Shown: positions 18,192-25,795 of the stretch, piece by piece | How the letters are laid out: each line of letters starts with the position of its first letter | How positions within the stretch are numbered: the first letter of the stretch is position 1 | Source: Sphingomonadales bacterium | GTDB taxonomy: Bacteria > Pseudomonadota > Alphaproteobacteria > Sphingomonadales > Sphingomonadaceae | Reading direction: 5' to 3' | DNA length: 64,000 bases | Assembly: GCA_947470185.1 (NCBI GenBank) | Contig: CANIRZ010000003.1 | Location: forward strand, 1 to 64,000 | Notes under the pieces: model-generated | What the model was told of the DNA's origin: nothing | The model's input: only the letters and a program-made list of their open reading frames with translations | Databases searched by the model: none | Position numbers and translations under genes: made by a program

Positions 18192-19526
18192 ATGCACAGC
18201 GCCCAATCTCGATCCGGCAGTTTCCAGCCCAGCGGCCCGTTACGCGGCACGCTTAAGGTTCCCGGCGACAAATCCATCTCACATCGCGCGCTTATGTTGA
18301 GCGCTCTTGCGGTGGGGACAAGCAATATCTCTGGCTTGCTTGAGGGCGAAGACGTTTTGGCCACTGCTGCCGCCATGCGGGCAATGGGCGCGCATATTGA
18401 ACGGAATGGCGAAGGCAGTTGGACCGTGCACGGCGTTGGCGTCGGTGGCCTCATGCAGCCTTCTGGTGCGCTGGACATGGGTAACAGCGGCACCTCCACG
18501 CGATTATTGATGGGGCTCGTTGCCAGCCACCGGCTAACCGCGACGTTCATTGGCGATGCAAGCCTGTCCAAGCGCCCCATGGGCCGCGTGATTGATCCGC
18601 TTAGCCAAATGGGCGCCGAGTTTACGGCGAGCCCCGGCGGTATGCTGCCGTTGATGGTGCGTGGACTGGTGCCTGCCATACCGATTAGCTACCGCCTGCC
18701 GGTGGCCTCTGCGCAAGTTAAAAGCGCCGTCCTGCTGGCGGGGTTGAACATTGCGGGCATCACCGAAGTCATCGAACCAGTGCCCACCCGCGACCATAGC
18801 GAACGGATGTTGCGCGGTTTTGGTGCAGATTTAACCGTCGATGTTGATACAGACGGCGTGCGCCATATCCGGTTGATGGGTGAAGCTGAATTACAGCCGC
18901 AGCAGATTGAGGTTCCCGGCGATCCTTCGTCAGCCGCGTTCTTCGTGGTCGCCGCATTGATTACGCCGGGCAGCGAAGTCACCGTCACCCATGTCGGCAT
19001 GAACCCGACCCGCACCGGCATTTATAAAATGCTACAGGCGATGGGCGCTGACCTGACCTATTCCAACGAACGCGAAGTCGGCGGCGAGCCAGTAGCCGAC
19101 ATCACCGCGCGGCATTCTGTCCTGCGCGGCATAGACATACCGCCCGAAGTCGCGCCAAGCATGATTGACGAATTTCCAGTATTCTTCGTCGCCGCCAGCG
19201 TGGCGCAAGGCCGGACGACGACGAGCGGGCTGGACGAACTGCGCGTCAAAGAATCCGACCGGCTGGCGCTCATGGCGACTGGCCTCAGGGCCATTGGCGC
19301 GCAAGTTGAAGAACGCGAAGATGGCCTCATCATCAACGGCAGCGGCGGCGAACCCTTAGAAGGCGGCGCGACCGTGACGAGTGCGCTCGACCACCGCATT
19401 GCGATGAGTTTCGCGGTGGCAGGGCAGAATTGCTATCACGCGGTAACGGTGGATGACGTATCGCCCATCGCAACGAGTTTTCCGACATTTGAAGACATTC
19501 TTATAAATCTGCAGGCGCAGCATTGA
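18192..19526 (+). CDS. aroA: 3-phosphoshikimate 1-carboxyvinyltransferase (EPSP synthase)
   Basis: The 444-aa shikimate-pathway enzyme transfers enolpyruvate from PEP to shikimate-3-phosphate. The sequence shows GTLKVPGDKSISHRALML, the substrate loop LDMGNSGTSTRLLMG, the central PGDPSSAAFF block, and DELRVKESDRLALMA. The sequence around the glyphosate-relevant loop (DKSISHRA and GNSGTSTR) resembles class II-type enzymes of alphaproteobacteria, but I cannot assign herbicide tolerance. It starts at ATG 18192 and its stop overlaps the next gene as TTGA, beginning the aroA-92aa-cmk-rpsA series. Confidence 0.97.
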   Translation: MHSAQSRSGSFQPSGPLRGTLKVPGDKSISHRALMLSALAVGTSNISGLLEGEDVLATAAAMRAMGAHIERNGEGSWTVHGVGVGGLMQPSGALDMGNSGTSTRLLMGLVASHRLTATFIGDASLSKRPMGRVIDPLSQMGAEFTASPGGMLPLMVRGLVPAIPISYRLPVASAQVKSAVLLAGLNIAGITEVIEPVPTRDHSERMLRGFGADLTVDVDTDGVRHIRLMGEAELQPQQIEVPGDPSSAAFFVVAALITPGSEVTVTHVGMNPTRTGIYKMLQAMGADLTYSNEREVGGEPVADITARHSVLRGIDIPPEVAPSMIDEFPVFFVAASVAQGRTTTSGLDELRVKESDRLALMATGLRAIGAQVEEREDGLIINGSGGEPLEGGATVTSALDHRIAMSFAVAGQNCYHAVTVDDVSPIATSFPTFEDILINLQAQH

Positions 19527-19801
19527 CCGAATATCTCTCGCCTTTCGCCGCGGATCTTGTCGGTTTTGCGGGCAGCTTTTTCATCGTGGCGGCTTTCGCC
19601 TACAGCAACCTCACGACGCAGATGAACGCTTTGTGGTTCAATGCGTCGAACTTCCTTGGCGCGGCGTTGCTAACCATATCGTTGACAGTAAATTTCAATC
19701 TTCCGACGATGGTTTTGGAAGTCGTCTGGATGGCAATTGCGCTGTTTGGCATTGTTAAGGCGCTGATGACGCGCCCTGCTGACGCAGGCGTGCGGAAATG
19801 A
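19523..19801 (+). CDS. Small CBU_0592-like membrane protein
   Basis: The 92-aa protein has about three hydrophobic helices (LVGFAGSFFIVAAFAYSN; FLGAALLTISLTV; VVWMAIALFGIVKAL). The pattern with an early asparagine-containing helix matches a family of small membrane proteins of unknown function (CBU_0592-like). It uses a TTG start overlapping the aroA stop, and its own stop overlaps the cmk ATG, so it is translationally embedded between aroA and cmk. Confidence 0.75.
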   Translation: MTEYLSPFAADLVGFAGSFFIVAAFAYSNLTTQMNALWFNASNFLGAALLTISLTVNFNLPTMVLEVVWMAIALFGIVKALMTRPADAGVRK

Positions 19802-20424
19802 TTATCGCCGTTGATGGGCCAACTGCCTCGGGCAAAGGCACGTTGGCAAAGGCACTCGCCGCGCATTTCGGCTTGCCGTTTTTGGACACGGGCCTGCTCT
19901 ACCGCGCGGTAGGGCGGCACGTCCAATTGCGTAAGGGTAACCCCGACGATCCGGCGGACGCTTTGGCCGGATGTGGCTTTCCCGATAGCATATTTGATGA
20001 TCTGGTTTTGCGGAACGAGGAGGTTGGTGGCCTTGCAAGCCGTGTGTCTATCCACCCCAACGTGCGTGCCGCGCTCAACAAGCGGCAGGTGGATTTCGCC
20101 AATCAACCCGGCGGGGCATTGCTTGACGGGCGCGACATCGGCACGGTCATTGCGCCGCATGCCGAGGTAAAGCTGTTCGTTACCGCCCCTGCAGAGATCC
20201 GCGCACGGCGACGCCATGATGAAATGCAACGGCAGGGCATCAATGTCCCGTTTGCAGATATCCTCGCCGACATCCTCGCCCGCGACGAACGCGATATGGG
20301 CCGCTTGAATGCCCCATTAAAACCCGCCGAAGACGCGCTATTGCTTGATACCGGCGATTTGACTATAGGCGACGCCGTTCAAGCTGCGATATCTTTGGTG
20401 GAGTCGAAACTCCGTCAGAAGTAA
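19798..20424 (+). CDS. cmk: Cytidylate kinase
   Basis: The 208-aa enzyme phosphorylates CMP and dCMP. The P-loop is VDGPTASGKGTLAKALA; DTGLLYRAVGRHV is the NMP-binding region, and LDGRDIGTVIAPHAEVKLFVTA is the family core. It is shorter than E. coli Cmk, as usual for alphaproteobacteria. The ATG overlaps the stop of the small membrane protein gene. A 236-base gap with a REP-like repeat separates it from rpsA. Confidence 0.96.
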   Translation: MIIAVDGPTASGKGTLAKALAAHFGLPFLDTGLLYRAVGRHVQLRKGNPDDPADALAGCGFPDSIFDDLVLRNEEVGGLASRVSIHPNVRAALNKRQVDFANQPGGALLDGRDIGTVIAPHAEVKLFVTAPAEIRARRRHDEMQRQGINVPFADILADILARDERDMGRLNAPLKPAEDALLLDTGDLTIGDAVQAAISLVESKLRQK

Positions 20425-20451
20425 GTGGCGGGGCGTTTCGCAGGAAAGCTG

Positions 20452-20530
20452 CGTCATGCTGAACTTGGTTCGGCATCTTACTTTGGCATTGGCCTTCATC
20501 AGTAAGACCCTGAAGCACGTTCAGGGTGAC
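20452..20530. repeat. REP-like double hairpin between cmk and rpsA
   Basis: A CGTCATGCTGAAC / GTTCGGCAT hairpin is followed by ACCCTGAAGC / GTTCAGGGTGAC. The order is the reverse of the unit at 17466-17556, which has the ACCCTGAAC arm first. A GTAAGACC word (reverse complement GGTCTTAC) lies inside it and is shared with the intergenic repeats near 47.6 kb, 55.0 kb and 63.9 kb. Confidence 0.65.
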
Positions 20531-20660
20531 AGGCGCGTTTCTTCGTTACCCTCTTAAAACGAACGCTTTGCTGCTATTCGGGCATCAAGGCAACTCTGGT
20601 CAAAGACCGTCGGAACCAACCGACTGGCCGGACAAAAAGTACGTAAGGAAACTCTAACCT

Positions 20661-22367
20661 ATGGCAACCTCGCCAAACCCGACCCGCGACGATTTCGCGG
20701 CACTTCTCGACGAATCACTTGGTGGCGCAGACGGTGGCTTTGAAGGCCGCGTCGTAAAGGGCACCGTAACCGCAATCGACAATGACCATGCCGTCATCGA
20801 TGTGGGTCTCAAATCCGAAGGCCGTGTGGCGCTGCGTGAATTCGCTATGCCCGGCCAAAAAGCCGACCTTAAGGTTGGCGACGAAGTCGAAGTCTTCGTT
20901 GATCGCGTAGAAAATATGAACGGCGAAGCCATGCTCAGCCGTGACCGTGCCCGCCGCGAAGCGGCTTGGGACGTTCTTGAAGGCGAGTTCGACGCTGGCA
21001 ACCGCGTTGATGGTGTCATCTTCGGACGCGTTAAGGGCGGCTTCACCGTCGATCTTGGCGGCGCAGTGGCCTTCTTGCCCGGCAGCCAGGTTGACGTCCG
21101 TCCCGTACGCGACGTTGGTCCGCTCATGGACATCGCACAGCCATTCGTCATCCTCAAGATGGACCGCAAGCGTGGCAACATCGTTGTGTCGCGTCGCGCC
21201 ATCCTCGAAGAAACACGCGCCGAGCAGCGCACTGGCCTTATCCTGAACCTTGCAGAAGGTCAGATCATCGACGGCGTTGTCAAGAACATCACCGATTATG
21301 GTGCGTTCGTCGACTTGGGCGGTATTGATGGCCTGCTGCACGTCACGGACATCAGCTACAAGCGTATCAACCACCCAAGCGAAGTCATCAACATTGGTGA
21401 CACCGTTAAGGTTCAGATCGTCCGTATCAACAAGGACACGCAGCGCATCAGCCTTGGCATGAAGCAGCTGGAAAGCGATCCTTGGGATGCAGCCGTTGCC
21501 AAATATCCAGTCGGCACGAAGCTTAAGGGTGCGGTCACGAACATCACCGAATATGGCGCGTTCATCGAACTCGAAGCCGGTATCGAAGGTTTGGTCCACG
21601 TTTCGGAAATGTCATGGACAAAGAAGAACGTACATCCTGGCAAAATCGTTTCGACCTCACAAGAAGTCGACGTTGTCGTTCTCGACATCGATATGGAAAA
21701 GCGCCGCATTTCGCTTGGTCTCAAGCAAGCGCACGACAATCCATGGGCATCGTTTGCGGACAAATTCCCCGTTGGTTCGACTGTTGAAGGCGAAGTCAAG
21801 AATGCGACCGAATTCGGTCTGTTCATTGGTCTCGACGGCGACGTTGACGGCATGGTCCACATGTCCGACATCGCATGGGGCATCACCGGCGAAGAAGCTT
21901 TGCACCTTCACCGCAAGGGCGAAACCGTCAAGGCAATCGTTCTGGACATCGACGCCGAGAAAGAGCGCATTTCGCTTGGTATCAAGCAGCTTGAAAAGGG
22001 TGCCCCATCGGCAGCCGGTGCTGCTTCAGCTGGCGGCTTGAAGAAGGGTGCAACGACCACCGTGACTGTCCTTGAAGTACGCGATGGCGGACTTGAAGTT
22101 CAAGCGGGCGAAGATGGCGCAACTGGCTTCATCAAGCGCGCTGACCTTGGCCGTGACCGTGACGAGCAACGTCCGGACCGCTTCCAGGTTGGTCAGAAGT
22201 TTGACGCGATGATCACCGGTTTCGACCGTTCGAAAAAGCCAAACTTCTCGGTCAAAGCACTGCAGCTGGCTGAAGAAAAGCAAGCTGTTGAGCAATATGG
22301 TTCGTCGGATTCCGGCGCATCGCTCGGCGACATTTTGGGTGAAGCACTCAAGGGCGCAAAGAAGTAA
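20661..22367 (+). CDS. rpsA: 30S ribosomal protein S1
   Basis: The 568-aa protein is built of six S1 RNA-binding repeats. Several carry the hallmark pattern, for example GVVKNITDYGAFVDLGGIDGLLHVTDIS, GAVTNITEYGAFIELEAGIEGLVHVSEMSW and GEVKNATEFGLFIGLDGDVDGMVHMSDIAW. It recruits mRNA to the 30S subunit. A TAAGGAAAC ribosome binding site precedes the ATG. A strong hairpin-T-run terminator lies 39 bases after the stop. It sits in the conserved cmk-rpsA-ihfB order. Confidence 0.97.
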   Translation: MATSPNPTRDDFAALLDESLGGADGGFEGRVVKGTVTAIDNDHAVIDVGLKSEGRVALREFAMPGQKADLKVGDEVEVFVDRVENMNGEAMLSRDRARREAAWDVLEGEFDAGNRVDGVIFGRVKGGFTVDLGGAVAFLPGSQVDVRPVRDVGPLMDIAQPFVILKMDRKRGNIVVSRRAILEETRAEQRTGLILNLAEGQIIDGVVKNITDYGAFVDLGGIDGLLHVTDISYKRINHPSEVINIGDTVKVQIVRINKDTQRISLGMKQLESDPWDAAVAKYPVGTKLKGAVTNITEYGAFIELEAGIEGLVHVSEMSWTKKNVHPGKIVSTSQEVDVVVLDIDMEKRRISLGLKQAHDNPWASFADKFPVGSTVEGEVKNATEFGLFIGLDGDVDGMVHMSDIAWGITGEEALHLHRKGETVKAIVLDIDAEKERISLGIKQLEKGAPSAAGAASAGGLKKGATTTVTVLEVRDGGLEVQAGEDGATGFIKRADLGRDRDEQRPDRFQVGQKFDAMITGFDRSKKPNFSVKALQLAEEKQAVEQYGSSDSGASLGDILGEALKGAKK

Positions 22368-22405
22368 GCTTCGGCTGAACACATCATCCGAGTTTTCGGA
22401 TTAGA

Positions 22406-22437
22406 AACCCGCTCTTTTCCCAAAGAGCGGGTTTTTT
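22406..22437 (+). terminator. Rho-independent terminator of rpsA
   Basis: The stem AACCCGCTCTTT / AAAGAGCGGGTT with a short loop is followed by a run of T. It lies 39 bases downstream of the rpsA stop. Confidence 0.92.
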
Positions 22438-22573
22438 GGTGCCTAAGGACACGAACTGACTGCAATAGCATTGTAATATTCAAAAACTTCTGCCATTTTG
22501 GTTATATTATTTTAAATTCACAATCGAAAATCACGCCACCTCCCAAATGTGGCCAATAAGAAAAGGACGCATC

Positions 22574-22852
22574 ATGATCCGTTCCGAGTTGATCAAGAAG
22601 CTGGAAACCGAAAATGTGGAACTGAAGACAGAGGAGATCGAAAAGATCGTCGATCTGTTTTTTGGTGAAATAATCCAGCGACTGGCCGATGGCGGCCGCG
22701 TTGAGTTGCGAGGCTTTGGCGCATTTTCCACGCGTGACCGCAGTCCGCGTCAGGGCCGCAACCCGCGCACGGGCGCTTCTGTTGAGGTGCCATCAAAGCG
22801 CGTGCCTTATTTCAAGCCCGGCAAAGAAGTCCGCGAACGCCTCAACACTTAA
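22574..22852 (+). CDS. ihfB: Integration host factor beta subunit
   Basis: The 92-aa DNA-bending protein of the HU/IHF family starts [17 protein letters not shown] and contains the beta-ribbon arm [23 protein letters not shown], with the Pro that intercalates into DNA. The location after rpsA supports IhfB rather than HU. ATG at 22574 has AAAAGGAC upstream; codons further upstream do not belong to the family. It pairs with IhfA, which is not in this window. Confidence 0.95.
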   Translation: MIRSELIKKLETENVELKTEEIEKIVDLFFGEIIQRLADGGRVELRGFGAFSTRDRSPRQGRNPRTGASVEVPSKRVPYFKPGKEVRERLNT

Positions 22853-22909
22853 GGAGTTTGTGCAAAGGCACTTGACCGTGCGGGCGTAATGCTGTCTGCG
22901 CGTGGTTAA

Positions 22910-22995
22910 GCGGATGTGGCGGAATGGTAGACGCTACAGACTTAAAATCTGTTGTCCGTAAGGGCGTGCGGGTTCGAGTCCCGCCATCCGCACCA
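22910..22995 (+). tRNA. tRNA-Leu(UAA)
   Basis: The 86-base class II tRNA has acceptor GCGGATG/CATCCGC, anticodon stem CAGA/TCTG around CTTAAAA (anticodon TAA), a long variable arm (TTGTCCGTAAGGGC), T-arm GCGGG-TTCGAGT-CCCGC, and A73 followed by an encoded CCA. Confidence 0.97.
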
Positions 22996-23147
22996 TTTGG
23001 CCTGAAGGCCCTGACGCAAACTGTGCGCGTCTATCAAACTCTGATCGCCGCCAATATGAATAGCTACACCGATGAAGCGGTTATGTAGTGGGGGCACATA
23101 TGGGCGCTTACCCCACATAATATGGCAAAAGAACCGCCTGAAGCCAT

Positions 23148-24656
23148 TCAATTGCGGGGCGCTTGTCTTCGATAGCTGAGCGCCTCTGCAACATGGATGC
23201 GACCAACATCAGCGGCTTCAGCCAAATCGGCAATGGTGCGCGCAACCCGCAATATGCGGGTATACCCCCGCGCCGATAGCCGCATTGCTTCGGCCGCTTG
23301 CGCCAGTAATTTCTGTCCGGCTGCATCGGGCGTTGCGAAGGCTGCGAGCATATCTCCGTCCAAATCTGCATTGGTGCGCATGCCGGTTTCCCGCAACCGT
23401 TCGCTTTGGCGATGCCGCGCCGCATGCACCCGCACCGCCACCTCAGCCGACCCCTCGGCAGATGGAGGAAGGACGAGATCCGCCGCGCTCACCGCCTGCA
23501 CCTCGACATGCAAATCAATCCGATCCAGCAGCGGTCCTGATATTTTTGCCTGATAATCCGCAGCGCAACGCGGTGCCCGGCTACAGGCAAGCGCCGCGTC
23601 GCCCAGATATCCGCAGCGGCGGGGGTTCATCGCGGCAACCAACTGCACATTGGCAGGGAACGTCACATGGCTGTTGGCACGCGCAACACTGACTTCGCCG
23701 GTTTCAAGCGGCTGTCGTAAACTGTCGAGAACGCCACGTTGAAACTCAGGCAGTTCGTCAAGAAAAAGCACGCCGAGATGTGCAAGGCTGACCTCCCCAG
23801 GGCGGATGCGTAACCCGCCGCCAACCAAGGCTGGCATGGACGCACTGTGATGTGGCGCGCGAAAGGGCCGCGTGCGCAACAACCGCCCCCCTTCCAAAGA
23901 TCCGGCGACGGACGCAATCATCGAGACCTCTAACGCTTCAGCAGGCGAAAGTTCGGGCAGGATACCGGGCATGCATGAGGCCAATAAAGACTTACCCGCG
24001 CCGGGAGGCCCGACCATCGCAAGATTATGGCCGCCAGCAGCTGCAATCTCCAACGCGCGCTTCGCCGTCTCCTGGCCCTTGACCATTTTCAAATCTGGTC
24101 CGCCTTGGCGCGCTTCGACAACACCCGGTTCTGGCGCACGCAACAGTGACTGGCCCTTCAGATGGTTTAGTAAGGCAAGTAAATCGGGCGCAGCCACCAC
24201 TTCGATTTCCCCGGCCCATGCAGCTTCAGACCCCTGCGCTGCCGGGCAAATCAACCCAAGTCCGCGCGAGGAAGCATGCAGCGCAGCCAGAAGTACGCCG
24301 GGTGATCCCGCCACGCGACCATCAAGGCCCAATTCGCCAACGACGACAAATTGCGCCAACGCCTCTGCATCGACCAAACCCATTGCGCCAAGCAAAGCCA
24401 GCGCAATCGGCAGATCATAATGCGACCCTTCTTTTGGCAAGTCAGCGGGCGATAAGTTGATCGTGATTCTTTTTGGGGGAAGCGCAAGGCCAAGCGCAGA
24501 AATGGCAGCACGAACGCGCTCACGGCTTTCGGCTACAGCCTTATCAGGAAGGCCCACAACGGCGAAGCCCACCATCCCTGGGGCGACCTGGCATTGGACT
24601 TCGACGCTGCGGGCTTCCAAGCCAAGATAGGCGACTGTGGAAACTATCGACACCAT
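23148..24656 (-). CDS. comM: YifB/ComM family Mg-chelatase-like AAA+ ATPase
   Basis: The 502-aa protein has an N-terminal Lon-protease-like fold without a complete protease active site (GVVLGLPDKAVAESRERVRAA region), a AAA+ domain with Walker A GPPGAGKSLLAS and Walker B LFLDELPEF, and a C-terminal Mg-chelatase-like helical domain. ComM hexamers act as branch-migration helicases that extend heteroduplex during natural transformation. No competence genes are adjacent. The gene is transcribed away from fzlA, across a gap holding two inverted repeats. Confidence 0.93.
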   Translation of the reverse strand: MVSIVSTVAYLGLEARSVEVQCQVAPGMVGFAVVGLPDKAVAESRERVRAAISALGLALPPKRITINLSPADLPKEGSHYDLPIALALLGAMGLVDAEALAQFVVVGELGLDGRVAGSPGVLLAALHASSRGLGLICPAAQGSEAAWAGEIEVVAAPDLLALLNHLKGQSLLRAPEPGVVEARQGGPDLKMVKGQETAKRALEIAAAGGHNLAMVGPPGAGKSLLASCMPGILPELSPAEALEVSMIASVAGSLEGGRLLRTRPFRAPHHSASMPALVGGGLRIRPGEVSLAHLGVLFLDELPEFQRGVLDSLRQPLETGEVSVARANSHVTFPANVQLVAAMNPRRCGYLGDAALACSRAPRCAADYQAKISGPLLDRIDLHVEVQAVSAADLVLPPSAEGSAEVAVRVHAARHRQSERLRETGMRTNADLDGDMLAAFATPDAAGQKLLAQAAEAMRLSARGYTRILRVARTIADLAEAADVGRIHVAEALSYRRQAPRN

Positions 24657-24791
24657 ATCCTATCCCCTATGATGTGAATGGACCCCCGCCACATCGGGAT
24701 GTGAGATGACGAGGGCCCAGCCGACCGGTCCAGAAGTCGACTCGTTCTTCATGATGGATGAAAGTGGGCAAAAGCAACTGCCGCCGATTAG

Positions 24792-24810
24792 TATACGAAC
24801 CGTTCGTATA
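24792..24810. promoter_or_regulatory. Perfect 9-1-9 palindrome upstream of comM (possible repressor operator)
   Basis: TATACGAACCGTTCGTATA is a perfect inverted repeat with one central base. Its size and symmetry resemble operators of TetR-family repressors. Read toward comM, its edge (TATACT) could be a -10 element, so a bound protein would block a comM promoter. No TetR gene is adjacent. Confidence 0.5.
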
Positions 24811-24846
24811 TCCATTTTGAATATATCTATACCCAAAACGGATATA
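24807..24846. repeat. Second inverted repeat between fzlA and comM
   Basis: TATATCCATTTTG and CAAAACGGATATA form 13-base arms with one mismatch around a 14-base AT-rich loop. The left arm overlaps the palindrome at 24792-24810 by four bases. There is no T-run, so a simple terminator is unlikely. Confidence 0.5.
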
Positions 24847-24876
24847 ATTTTTGCGATAATTTTGGCTTCACAAGCG

Positions 24877-25548
24877 TTAGAAATCTACCTGCTCATAATG
24901 CTTGGGAGGTGCGATGACTTCCATCCGCTCGGACAATAAAGGCCGGAAACTGGGACGAGATTTGAACATAGCGTACCACGCTTTAGTCTGTTCATGACCG
25001 TTCCAATCGATCCCGCCCAGATAGTCGGCAACCGAAATTTGCGCAGCAGCGGCCAGATCAGCCATCGTCATTGTTGAGCCAGCCAACCACGCACGGTGGT
25101 CAATCAAATAGTCGATATAATCGAGATGCCCGTTGGCTAGCTTCATCGCTTCGCGCAGAACTTTGGAGTCGGGGGGCTGCCGATCAATAAGCCTTTTCTT
25201 CATCCGTTCATGCAAAAGTGGCTGCGTAACGTCGCCGTAAAACTGCTCGTCAAACCAAGCTACCAACCTGCGGGTTTCAGCACGATATTGCGCAGTCCCG
25301 CTGATCATGGGATTGGAGGATACGGTCTCGTCAATATACTCAGAAATGGCGACCGAATCTACGAGCGTGATATTGCGTTCGGAATCGCGCATTACCGGCG
25401 TCCGTCCGGCTGGGTTCATTTGTAGAAACTCATCCCGCTGTTCCCAGGGATTTTCCCGCACCAAGCTATAAGGCACGCCTTTTTCACCAAGCAGCAAACG
25501 TACTTTCCGCGAAAACGGACACAGCGGATATTGATGGAGGTGCCACAT
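24877..25548 (-). CDS. fzlA: FzlA-type glutathione S-transferase family protein (FtsZ-localised)
   Basis: The 223-aa protein has the GST fold, with a thioredoxin-like N terminus (LHQYPLCPFSRKVRLLLGEKG) and a helical C-terminal domain (MTMADLAAAAQISVADYLGG). The tail ERMEVIAPPKHYEQVDF, ending in aspartate-phenylalanine, matches my memory of the conserved C-terminal signature of Caulobacter FzlA, which binds FtsZ filaments and is needed for division. I therefore call FzlA rather than a generic detoxifying GST. It lies downstream of the tamA-tamB operon on the same strand. The start is the ATG at 25548. Confidence 0.82.
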   Translation of the reverse strand: MWHLHQYPLCPFSRKVRLLLGEKGVPYSLVRENPWEQRDEFLQMNPAGRTPVMRDSERNITLVDSVAISEYIDETVSSNPMISGTAQYRAETRRLVAWFDEQFYGDVTQPLLHERMKKRLIDRQPPDSKVLREAMKLANGHLDYIDYLIDHRAWLAGSTMTMADLAAAAQISVADYLGGIDWNGHEQTKAWYAMFKSRPSFRPLLSERMEVIAPPKHYEQVDF

Positions 25549-25609
25549 GCGTATCTGTTAGGGCCCGTTAAGCATAATGTGAAGAGGGCGCACCCCAAAA
25601 GCATGGGCA

Positions 25610-25795
25610 TTAATGCGATTTAACATGTGCGCCCGGCTCGCGTTTGGCTTCCTTCGCCATTTGCGCATCGATTTTACCCTCGGCGGCCTGTATCTTTTTT
25701 TCTGTCTCCGCATATTGGGAGTCAAAATCCTGCTGGCACGCCGCGACGGATAATAGAAGCACCAGCGCAGGTAAAAGACGAAGGGCACGCCGCAT
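25610..25795 (-). CDS. Small lipoprotein overlapping the end of tamB
   Basis: The 61-aa protein starts MRRALRLLPALVLLLSVAAC; the lipobox SVAAC predicts lipidation at Cys20. The mature part is short, charged and helical (QYAETEKKIQAAEGKIDAQMAKEAK). Its ATG overlaps the tamB stop as TGATG, so it is translationally coupled to tamB. Function is unknown; position suggests a TamAB accessory or a periplasmic stabiliser (inference). Confidence 0.72.
   Translation of the reverse strand: MRRALRLLPALVLLLSVAACQQDFDSQYAETEKKIQAAEGKIDAQMAKEAKREPGAHVKSH

Noticed and set aside
23083-23119. GTGGGG/CCCCAC hairpin between tRNA-Leu and comM as a terminator
   Set aside because: Long loop and no T-run; weak evidence.
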